A stretch of DNA of 14,259 nucleotides from Candidatus Zipacnadia bacterium (GTDB lineage Bacteria; Armatimonadota; Zipacnadia; Zipacnadales; UBA5352). A program made the translations under genes and the position numbers. The stretch spans positions 1 to 14,259 of the forward strand of contig JALGUI010000082.1 in the NCBI GenBank assembly GCA_029820915.1, written 5' to 3'. Every line of letters starts with the position of its first letter. The first letter of the stretch is position 1. A model generated the notes under the pieces. It was not told where the DNA came from, searched no databases, and worked only from the letters and a program-made list of their open reading frames with translations. Shown here piece by piece: positions 6,850-12,987 of this stretch.

Positions 6850-8097
6850 ATGGCCGACCTCAGGATACCGGACACGATGATGGCGCTGCGACTGACCGGC
6901 ACCGGCATGGACAGCGTCGGGCTGCAGGAGGTGGAGGTGCCGCACCCAGAGCCTGACCAGGTGCTGTGCCGCGTGGAGTGCGCGGCCGCCTGCGCCTCCG
7001 ACAACAAGATCATCGACCAGGGCGCGGCGCACTCGCTGATGCACGGCTGGAACCCCGCGCGCTGGCCGGTGACGCTCGGCCACGAGGGCTGCGTGACCGC
7101 GGTCGAGGTCGGGCGCAACTGGGAGGACAAGATCCAGGTCGGCCGGCGCTACGCCGTGCAGCCCGCGATCCCGTCGGCCCCGTCGCGCCACCGCGAGCGC
7201 TACGCGGGCGAGGGGCGCGGCATCCGCAAGATCGCCATCGGCTACACGCTGCCCGGCCTCTTCGCCGAGTACGTGGTCATCGACCCGGAGGTGATCGGCT
7301 GCTCGTGCCTGGTGCCGGTCCCGGACGAGGCGCTGCCGCACTACGCCTGCGCGCTGTCCGAGCCGATCTCGTGCGTCGTCGCCGCGCAGCAGCACACGAC
7401 GCACGTCACCAAGGAATCGCCGGACACTCCGCGCCGCGCGCACCTGGGGCTGCTGCCGGGCGGCACCACCCTGGTGCTCGGCGCCGGGCCCATGGGCCTG
7501 TGGCACGTCGAGATCGCCATGAGCTACCTGCCGGCGACCATCATCGTCTCCGAGCCCAATGACGCCCGGCGCGAGACCGCGCGACGGTTCTTTGCCCAAC
7601 GCGCCCGCGACGCGGCCATCGACCTGGTGCTGACCACGCCCGACATGCTCGACGCGGCCATCGCGGATGCCACCGGCGGCCGGGGGGTGGACGACTGCAT
7701 CGTCGCGCTGGGCATCAAGGCGATCCAGGAGAAGTCGTTCGACTACCTGGGCATGGGCGGCGTGACCAACCTGTTCGGCGGGCTGAAGGCCGACGACCGC
7801 ATGATCCAGGTGGACGCGCGCCGCGTCCACTACGACTCAATCTCCGCGGTGGGCTCGAGCGGGAGCGACCCGTCCGACATCGACGAGACGCTGGAGCTGA
7901 TCGCCGAGGGCAAGATCCGGCCGGGCAACTACGTGGCGGCGGTGGGCGGGCTGGACGCGGCGCGCGACCTCATCGACGCGGTGCGCGCCCAGCGCATGGA
8001 GGGTAAGGGCGTGATCTACCCGAACCTGCGGCGGCCCCTGGCCGAGGTGGAGGGCTGGTCGGGCGAGCAGGAGGAGGAGCTGCTGGCGGAGGGGTAG
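6850..8097 (+). CDS. SorE-like medium-chain zinc-type dehydrogenase
   Basis: This 415-aa protein is a medium-chain dehydrogenase/reductase. C48-A-S-D51 and G77-H78-E79 supply the catalytic zinc site, and GAGPMG begins the Rossmann NAD(P) site. The four-cysteine structural-zinc lobe of alcohol/sorbitol dehydrogenases is absent. The C-terminal half (LSEPISCVV, VHYDSISAVGSSG, an I-R-P-x-N-Y-V-A-A-V-G-G-L block) is colinear with what I recall of L-sorbose-1-phosphate reductase (SorE). A sugar-phosphate or polyol substrate is therefore likely but unproven. It starts 15 nt after purL behind GGGAGGGG, suggesting co-transcription. A short inverted repeat CAACGCC/GGCGTTG (8107-8126) follows the stop without a T-run. 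Confidence 0.88.
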   Translation: MADLRIPDTMMALRLTGTGMDSVGLQEVEVPHPEPDQVLCRVECAAACASDNKIIDQGAAHSLMHGWNPARWPVTLGHEGCVTAVEVGRNWEDKIQVGRRYAVQPAIPSAPSRHRERYAGEGRGIRKIAIGYTLPGLFAEYVVIDPEVIGCSCLVPVPDEALPHYACALSEPISCVVAAQQHTTHVTKESPDTPRRAHLGLLPGGTTLVLGAGPMGLWHVEIAMSYLPATIIVSEPNDARRETARRFFAQRARDAAIDLVLTTPDMLDAAIADATGGRGVDDCIVALGIKAIQEKSFDYLGMGGVTNLFGGLKADDRMIQVDARRVHYDSISAVGSSGSDPSDIDETLELIAEGKIRPGNYVAAVGGLDAARDLIDAVRAQRMEGKGVIYPNLRRPLAEVEGWSGEQEEELLAEG

Positions 8098-8106
8098 GGC
8101 GCCCGC

Positions 8107-8126
8107 CAACGCCGGACTGGGCGTTG
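8107..8126 (+). terminator. Weak hairpin after SorE-like gene
   Basis: A 7-bp perfect stem CAACGCC/GGCGTTG with a 6-nt loop begins 10 nt after the dehydrogenase stop. There is no T-tract, so it could be a Rho-dependent or folding element rather than an intrinsic terminator. Confidence 0.3.
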
Positions 8127-8132
8127 CCGTGC

Positions 8133-8199
8133 CGTTCGGAGGGGCCGCACGAGGGGCGACTGCGAAGCAGTCGCGACGAGGTCGGCCCAATACGGTCGT
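8133..8199 (+). repeat. REP-like element, left copy
   Basis: This 67-nt element reappears inverted at 8734-8799 on the other side of the transposase gene. Conserved arms surround a central hairpin at 8156-8174 with 8-bp arms GCGACTGC/GCAGTCGC and loop GAA. Outside the hairpin, the only differences from the right copy are one extra C (8137) and one T/C change (8191). Such elements are the usual substrates of REP-associated tyrosine transposases. Confidence 0.88.
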
Positions 8200-8221
8200 T
8201 CTCTCGGGGGAGGGCGCGGAA

Positions 8222-8734
8222 GTGGCCGAACGTGGCCCAATCGGACGCCGGTCGATCCCTAACGAACTCAGGCCCGGCCGGCGGCATCCCTTCCGGTACA
8301 GCGGAGAGGCCTACCAGGCGATCGGCCTGCCCATCACGGTCACCTGCCAGACGAAGGTTCGAAAGCGGGTGCTGGTCGAGGCGACCGCGGAGATCGTGAT
8401 CGGGACGCTGGAGGACGCAGCCCGTCGTCGCGACGCCCGGCTTCTGGCTTACTGCGCGATGCCCGACCATCTGCACTTCGCGATCGATCTCGCTGCGCAC
8501 GACGATCCACCGCGCTTGCTGCGGTACTTCAAGGGAGAGGCGTCAAGACGCGTGAACGTCGCATGGGGTAGCCCCGGCAGGTTCCGCCGGCAGCGGAGCT
8601 ACTGGGACACCTTCGCCGATGACCTTCCGGGGTTGCTGGAGGCGATTGAGTACATCATGGAGAACCCGGTGCGCTGGGGCCTGTGCGAAGCGCCCGAGGA
8701 TTGGCCATACAGCGCCGACCTGACGAACGACTGA
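8222..8734 (+). CDS. REP-associated tyrosine transposase (RAYT, Y1/IS200-like)
   Basis: This is a single-domain HUH/Y1-type transposase. It has the metal-binding P-D-H-L-H motif in CAMPDHLHFAIDL, a catalytic-helix region Y-I-M-E-N-P-V-R-W-G-L, and the closing E-D-W-P-Y-S typical of RAYT proteins (pattern Y-I-x-x-N-P-V-R-x-G-L...W-P-Y-S). RAYTs bind and nick hairpin-bearing REP elements and are usually vertically maintained single-copy genes rather than active insertion sequences. I chose GTG 8222 (171 residues to the stop), with GGGGGAGGG at 8206-8214 at good spacing. An upstream in-frame GTG at 8129 would translate through the left REP hairpin into a low-complexity Gly/Arg stretch and is unlikely. 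The right REP copy begins at the stop codon itself. Confidence 0.9.
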   Translation: MAERGPIGRRSIPNELRPGRRHPFRYSGEAYQAIGLPITVTCQTKVRKRVLVEATAEIVIGTLEDAARRRDARLLAYCAMPDHLHFAIDLAAHDDPPRLLRYFKGEASRRVNVAWGSPGRFRRQRSYWDTFADDLPGLLEAIEYIMENPVRWGLCEAPEDWPYSADLTND

Positions 8735-8799
8735 CGACCGTGTTGGGCCGACCTCGTCGCGATCCCTGCGGGATCGCCCCTCGTGCGGCCCCTCCAACG
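8734..8799 (-). repeat. REP-like element, right copy (inverted)
   Basis: This is the inverted partner of 8133-8199: 58 of 66 aligned positions match, plus one indel. The central hairpin (8759-8777) has arms GCGATCCC/GGGATCGC and loop TGC. Read on the minus strand, three consecutive stem pairs differ from the left copy on both arms, so pairing is kept although the bases changed. The element begins at the last base of the RAYT stop codon, so the pair brackets the gene exactly. Confidence 0.88.
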
Positions 8800-8803
8800 A
8801 CGA

Positions 8804-8835
8804 CGGCGGCCTCCCCAATGGCGTGGCGGCCGCCG
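8804..8835. repeat. Inverted repeat before MtlD-like gene
   Basis: CGGCGGCC (8804-8811) and GGCCGCCG (8828-8835) form an 8-bp stem around a 16-nt loop. It lies between the right REP copy and the start of the MtlD-family gene. No T-run follows it. Confidence 0.4.
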
Positions 8836-8874
8836 CGCTGGCTGCAAGGGATGACACAGACAGGGATGAACCGC

Positions 8875-10134
8875 ATGGACAAGCTGGTGCAGATCGGCGC
8901 GGGGAACATCGGTCGGAGCTTCGTCGGCCAGATCTTCTCGCGCGCCGGCTACGAGGTAGTGTTCGTGGACATCGACCAGACCCTGATCGACGCCCTCAAC
9001 GAGCGCCGGCAGTACACGGTCGAGATCAAGGACCGCGAGCCCAGCACCATCGTGGTCGAGCACGTGCGGGGCGTGGATGGCCGCGACACCGACGCGGTGG
9101 CGGAGGAGCTGGCCACCTGCCGGGTGGCGGCCACGGCCGTCGGGCCCGCCGCGCTGCCCTATATCTACCCGAACCTCGCCGCCGGGCTGGTGCGCCGGCG
9201 GGAGCTGGGCGGCGGGCCGCTGGACGTGATCATCTGCGAGAACATGCGCAACGCCGCCGAGGCCATGGACGAGGGCGTCGCCGAGCACCTGCCCGCGGAT
9301 TTCCCACTCCGCGAGATGCTGGGCGCGGTCGAGACCAGCATCGGCAAGATGGTGCCGATCATGAGCGAGGAGGTGCGCGAGCAGGATTCGCTGCTCGTCT
9401 ACGCCGAGGCCTACAACACCCTCATCTGCGACGCGAAGGGGTTCCTGGGGCCCGTCCCGGACATGCCGCAGCTCGACCCCAAGGCGAATATGAAGGCCTA
9501 CGTGGACCGCAAGCTCTTCGTCCACAACCTCGGCCATGCGCTGTGCGCGTACTTCGCGCACCTGGAGGCCCCCGAACTCGTCTACACCTGGGAGGCGGTC
9601 GAGCACCCGGCCATCGGGCCCGCCGTGCGCGAGGGGATGATGGAGTCCGCGCGCGCGCTGATCGCCGCCTACCCCGACGAGTTCGACGAGGACAACCAGC
9701 GCGAGCACGTCGATGACCTGCTGCAGCGCTTCGCCAACAAGGCGCTCGGCGACAGCATCTACCGCGTCGGGCGCGACGTGCGCCGCAAGCTCGGGCGCGA
9801 TGACCGCGTGATCGGCGCGCTGCGCTTCGACGCGCGCCAAGGCACCGACGCGCCCTGCACGGTCCTGTGCGCGGCGGCCGGGATGCGCTTCCGGGCCACC
9901 GACGAGAACGGGGAGATGTACGAGAACGATCGCGACTTTGCGAGGCACGTCTACCCCGAGGGCGCCGAGCACGTGCTGCGCGAGGTCGCCGGCCTGCGCG
10001 AGGACGACCCGGTGGACCAGGCGGTCTTCGAGGCGGTCATGGCCGCCGACGAGTTCGTCGGCGAGCGGCTGCAGGCGGGGGAGAGCATCCTTGACCTGGC
10101 GGCGGCACACTTCAGAGGCTTCGGAGGGGAGTAG
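8875..10134 (+). CDS. mtlD: Mannitol-1-phosphate 5-dehydrogenase family protein
   Basis: This 419-aa protein is colinear with MtlD: N-terminal Rossmann motif G8-A-G-N-I-G with D32-I-D34 after beta-2 (NAD preference), I-I-C121-E-N-M, and the catalytic pattern K213-x4-N218-x2-H221 in KLFVHNLGH. The family interconverts mannitol-1-phosphate and fructose-6-phosphate; related polyol dehydrogenases use other hexitols or uronates, so the exact substrate is uncertain. It is somewhat longer than E. coli MtlD (about 380). ATG 8875 follows CAGGG at 9-nt spacing; the in-frame ATGs at 8851 and 8866 would add 8 and 3 residues. It follows the SorE-like gene except for the intervening RAYT/REP unit, which suggests a former sugar-alcohol pair. 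Confidence 0.87.
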   Translation: MDKLVQIGAGNIGRSFVGQIFSRAGYEVVFVDIDQTLIDALNERRQYTVEIKDREPSTIVVEHVRGVDGRDTDAVAEELATCRVAATAVGPAALPYIYPNLAAGLVRRRELGGGPLDVIICENMRNAAEAMDEGVAEHLPADFPLREMLGAVETSIGKMVPIMSEEVREQDSLLVYAEAYNTLICDAKGFLGPVPDMPQLDPKANMKAYVDRKLFVHNLGHALCAYFAHLEAPELVYTWEAVEHPAIGPAVREGMMESARALIAAYPDEFDEDNQREHVDDLLQRFANKALGDSIYRVGRDVRRKLGRDDRVIGALRFDARQGTDAPCTVLCAAAGMRFRATDENGEMYENDRDFARHVYPEGAEHVLREVAGLREDDPVDQAVFEAVMAADEFVGERLQAGESILDLAAAHFRGFGGE

Positions 10135-10334
10135 CCGACGCCCGTCTGAAGCTCCGGAGACCGGGCGCAGGCGAGGGCGTCCGGACTAGGGATCGGGGGG
10201 TCGCTCACTTCCAGAAGATCACTCCGTAGGACGGGCGCCCCCGCCTGTCCCGGCCCGCAGGGCCGCTGCCGTGCAGTCGTGGCGCTCAGGGCCTGAGCAG
10301 CACTTCGGTTCGGACGCAGGCGCGGAGGGAGACA
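10135..10334. other. 200-bp intergenic region with two hairpins
   Basis: No gene is visible here. A hairpin GGACGGGC/GCCTGTCC (10229-10250, one G.T pair) is followed at once by CGGCCC/GGGCCG with loop GCA (10251-10265). The 21 nt at 10230-10250 match the reverse complement of the palindrome at 141-162 in 18 positions, so they belong to one dispersed family. This region probably ends the upstream transcript and carries the promoter of the BNR gene, but I could not identify a promoter. Confidence 0.55.
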
Positions 10335-11741
10335 ATGCGCGGGATCACGGCCGCCGTGCTGGCGGCCCTCACTCTTGGGCTGATGGGAGAGTTCACGATG
10401 GCAGATGAGAACCTGCCGCCGCCGGAGACGCGCGGCGTGTGGTACTGGTGCGGGAGCGCGAACCTGCTGCCCGACCAGGGAGCGGTCTACTCGGGCGCGA
10501 TGGCGACCTACTGCGTGTGGCACCGACCGCTGGCGGTCTACGCGCCCGAGGTGAACCGCAGCTTCTTCGTCTACGGGAACGCGAACAACGCGCCCACCAT
10601 CAGCTTCTACGACCACAATACCCGCGAGTTCGCGTACCCGGTGGTCATCGGCGAGAACCCCGATGGCGACGCGCACCGCAACCCGACGCTGTTGATCGAC
10701 GATGAGGGCTATCTCTACATGTTCTGGGGCGCCCACGGGCATCCGACCCAGGTCCATCGCTCGGCGCGGCCCTACGACATCAGCGCATGGGAGCAGCGAG
10801 CGACCATCGAGCCCGAGGGCGGCCGCACCTCATATCCGCAACCGTGGATGCTGCGCGATGGTGAGATCTTCGTGTCCTACCGCATGGCCCCCGGCTGGCG
10901 CTACCGCGTCTCCACCGACGGCGCGCAGACCTGGTCGGAGCCGGTAGACATCGCGGCCTTCGGCGTAAGCGACAGCGCCCGCGGCGCGGCCGAGTTCTCG
11001 ATCTATGGCATCACCGTCGCCGACGAGGGCGAGTACCCGCGCAGGATCCACTTCGCCTGGTCGCGGCTGGGCGGCGGCACGCCGGAGGAGATCGAGAGCA
11101 AGCACCTGTGGGCGCGGCGCTACAACGTCTACTACGCGTACTCCGACGACGGTGGGCGCACCTGGCGGCGCAGCGACGGCACGCCGTACGAGCTGCCCAT
11201 CGACGAGGACCAGGCCGAGAAGATCTGGGACTGCGGCGAGCACGGCGTGTGGCTGAAGGACATTCAGCTCGACTCGCGGGGCGATCCCTACATCCTGTTC
11301 CTCGACTCCGAGATCGAGACGTTCCGCTCGGCGTGGAAGGTGGCGCGGCGCGTCGGCGACGGTTGGGACGTCGTGCACCTGACCGAGAGCGACCACATGT
11401 ACGATGCGGGCTGCCTGATGATGCTGGCTGACGATGACATCCGCATCTGGGCGCCGACCACCGACCTGCAGCCGCACGAGGACGGCGGCGAGATCGAGGA
11501 GTGGCGGTCCACGGACGGCGGCGCGACCTGGACCAACACCCGGCACCTGACCGAGGGCTCGCGGTGGTCGCACAACCAGGTCAAGCCGGTCATGGGCCAC
11601 CGGCGGGGGCCGGGCGACTTCCGCGCCATCTGGAGCTACGGCGACTCGCGCAAGCCGCCGGAGACCACGGACGTGCGGCTGTACTACCTCGGGGACGGCA
11701 TGGACGCGGGCCGGGAGATCCCCTTCCCACCGGCGCCGTAG
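10335..11741 (+). CDS. Secreted BNR/Asp-box beta-propeller protein
   Basis: This 468-aa protein has a Sec-type signal peptide: Arg2, a hydrophobic run over residues 4-17, and a likely cleavage near T21-M-A23|D. Three Asp-boxes of the S-x-D-x-G-x-T-W type lie at 193-200 (G replaced by A), 270-277 and 392-399. The block DGDAHRNPTLLIDD...FWGAHGHP (about 110-137), followed by RPYDIS and SYPQPWML, resembles the BNR_4 family. That propeller fold includes ulvan lyases of PL24/PL25 as well as uncharacterised proteins. A polysaccharide-active or glycan-binding role outside the cytoplasmic membrane is likely; the substrate cannot be read from the sequence. ATG 10335 follows GGAGGGA at 10324-10330. The acetyltransferase gene starts 11 nt after the stop. 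Confidence 0.85.
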   Translation: MRGITAAVLAALTLGLMGEFTMADENLPPPETRGVWYWCGSANLLPDQGAVYSGAMATYCVWHRPLAVYAPEVNRSFFVYGNANNAPTISFYDHNTREFAYPVVIGENPDGDAHRNPTLLIDDEGYLYMFWGAHGHPTQVHRSARPYDISAWEQRATIEPEGGRTSYPQPWMLRDGEIFVSYRMAPGWRYRVSTDGAQTWSEPVDIAAFGVSDSARGAAEFSIYGITVADEGEYPRRIHFAWSRLGGGTPEEIESKHLWARRYNVYYAYSDDGGRTWRRSDGTPYELPIDEDQAEKIWDCGEHGVWLKDIQLDSRGDPYILFLDSEIETFRSAWKVARRVGDGWDVVHLTESDHMYDAGCLMMLADDDIRIWAPTTDLQPHEDGGEIEEWRSTDGGATWTNTRHLTEGSRWSHNQVKPVMGHRRGPGDFRAIWSYGDSRKPPETTDVRLYYLGDGMDAGREIPFPPAP

Positions 11742-11752
11742 GAGGGCGGACG

Positions 11753-12754
11753 ATGGAGGAGCGCTACCCGCTCAGACGCTGCGAGACCTGCGACGCGCGC
11801 GACGTGTGCGCCTGCCGCGGCCCCGCCCAGCTTTCGTGCTACGTGGTAGAGAGGCTCAAGGAGAGCTTCGGCGCCGACGGCATCGACACGCCTGAAGAGG
11901 TGGGCACGCCGGTCCCCTCGCGCGGGCGCGTGATCGAGGCGCTGCACTGCTTCATGGACGTGCTGTTCCCGGGGCGCATGGCGACCGAGCTCGATCCGGA
12001 CGCCTCGACCGAGGGCTTCGTGCAGGAGCGGCTGGCGCGCGGCTACCGGCTGCTGCGACGCGAGATCGCGCGCGCGCTGCCCTTCCGCTGGACGGGGGCC
12101 TACGCGCTCAGCAAGGCTGATGCGGGGGCGGACGCGCAGGTCGAGGAGACGGCGGCGCTGGCGGCCAACCGCTTCATGGTCGAGGTCCCGGACATCCGCG
12201 CGCTGCTGGTCAAGGACGTGCAGGCCGCCTACTACGGCGACCCCGCGGCGCACACCTACGCCGAGATCATGCTCAGCTACCCGGGTCTGCAGGCGATCAC
12301 CGTGCATCGCATCGCGCACGTGCTCTACGGGCTGGACGTGCCGGTGATCTCGCGCATGATGAGCGAGTGGGCGCATTCGGAGACGGGCATCGACATCCAT
12401 CCCGGCGGGCGGATCGGCGAGAGCTTCTTCATCGACCACGGCACCGGCGTGGTGATCGGCGAGACCTGCGAGATCGGCGACCGCGTCAAGCTCTACCAGG
12501 GCGTGACGCTGGGCGCCAAGAGCTTCCCGCTCGACGAGGACGGGAACCCGATCAAGGACATCAAGCGCCACCCGACCCTCGAGGACGACGTGATCGTCTA
12601 CGCCGGGGCCACGATCCTGGGCGGCGACGTGGTCATCGGCAAGGGTGCGGTGATCGGCAGCAACGTGTGGCTGATCGAGTCCGTGCCGGCCGGGAGCACC
12701 GTGGTGCAGGGCGACGTGAAGGTCAGAGTCAGGCGCAACGACGACACCGAATAG
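11753..12754 (+). CDS. cysE: Serine O-acetyltransferase with Cys-rich N-terminus
   Basis: This 333-aa protein ends in a left-handed beta-helix acetyltransferase domain (about 200-325): D213-x-x-H-P, F-I-D228-H229-G-T-G-V-V-I-G-E-T, Y-Q-G-V-T-L-G-A, and K-R-H273-P-T-L. D228/H229 and H273 correspond to the catalytic Asp-His and second His of CysE. It should acetylate L-serine with acetyl-CoA, the first step of cysteine synthesis. The helical N-terminal region (about 60-195) matches the longer SAT type. The first 30 residues are unusual, with C10-x2-C13, C19-x-C21 and C29; they might bind metal or act as a redox switch (inference). ATG 11753 has GGAGGG 6 nt upstream, starting at the last base of the BNR stop, so the two are likely coupled. 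Confidence 0.92.
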   Translation: MEERYPLRRCETCDARDVCACRGPAQLSCYVVERLKESFGADGIDTPEEVGTPVPSRGRVIEALHCFMDVLFPGRMATELDPDASTEGFVQERLARGYRLLRREIARALPFRWTGAYALSKADAGADAQVEETAALAANRFMVEVPDIRALLVKDVQAAYYGDPAAHTYAEIMLSYPGLQAITVHRIAHVLYGLDVPVISRMMSEWAHSETGIDIHPGGRIGESFFIDHGTGVVIGETCEIGDRVKLYQGVTLGAKSFPLDEDGNPIKDIKRHPTLEDDVIVYAGATILGGDVVIGKGAVIGSNVWLIESVPAGSTVVQGDVKVRVRRNDDTE

Positions 12755-12788
12755 CCGTTCGCGCAACGTGCTCGGGAGGATGAGGAAG

Positions 12789-12944
12789 ATGGCACAGACC
12801 GTTGAGGAGCACTTCCAGGAGGGGCAGATGATACTGGAGGACATGCAGCGGCCGATCGAGACGCGCTATGCGGGGGCGCAGGCGCACGCGCTCATGGCCA
12901 TCGCCAAGCTGCTGCGGCAGATGGTCGAGGAGCAGAGCGACTAG
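12789..12944 (+). CDS. 51-aa hypothetical protein
   Basis: A short ORF begins at ATG 12789 with GGGAGG at 12775-12780 (8-nt spacing) and ends at TAG 12942-12944. It encodes 51 residues starting MAQTVEEHFQEG and ending MVEEQSD. The sequence is acidic and mostly helical in character, with an Ala/Leu/Met-rich amphipathic segment (about 28-47), no signal peptide and no cysteine. It lies 34 nt after the acetyltransferase and 43 nt before the pectate lyase gene, in line with the operon. I do not recognise a family; a small partner or regulatory protein is possible. Confidence 0.6.
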   Translation: MAQTVEEHFQEGQMILEDMQRPIETRYAGAQAHALMAIAKLLRQMVEEQSD

Positions 12945-12987
12945 CCTCCACCGTTCTCGCGCGAACGCAAGTGAGGGGACTGCGATC

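Noticed and set aside
4432..7830. A 1132-codon open frame on the minus strand opposite purL and the SorE-like gene
   Set aside because: Its product is Ala/Arg/His/Val-rich without any domain, and it lies exactly opposite two strongly conserved genes. Long antisense frames of this kind are common where codons end in G or C.
8129..8221. N-terminal extension of the RAYT protein from GTG 8129
   Set aside because: It would be translated from the left REP hairpin and has low-complexity composition. GTG 8222 has a strong Shine-Dalgarno sequence and sits just before the conserved domain.
8133..8799. Classical IS200/IS605 insertion with TnpB
   Set aside because: No tnpB-like gene is present. The transposase shows the RAYT-type W-P-Y-S ending, and the flanking elements are inverted REP-like repeats, not IS ends.
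8599..10110. A 503-codon minus-strand frame opposite the MtlD-like gene
   Set aside because: It has the same low-complexity composition and covers a clearly conserved sense gene, so it is a shadow.
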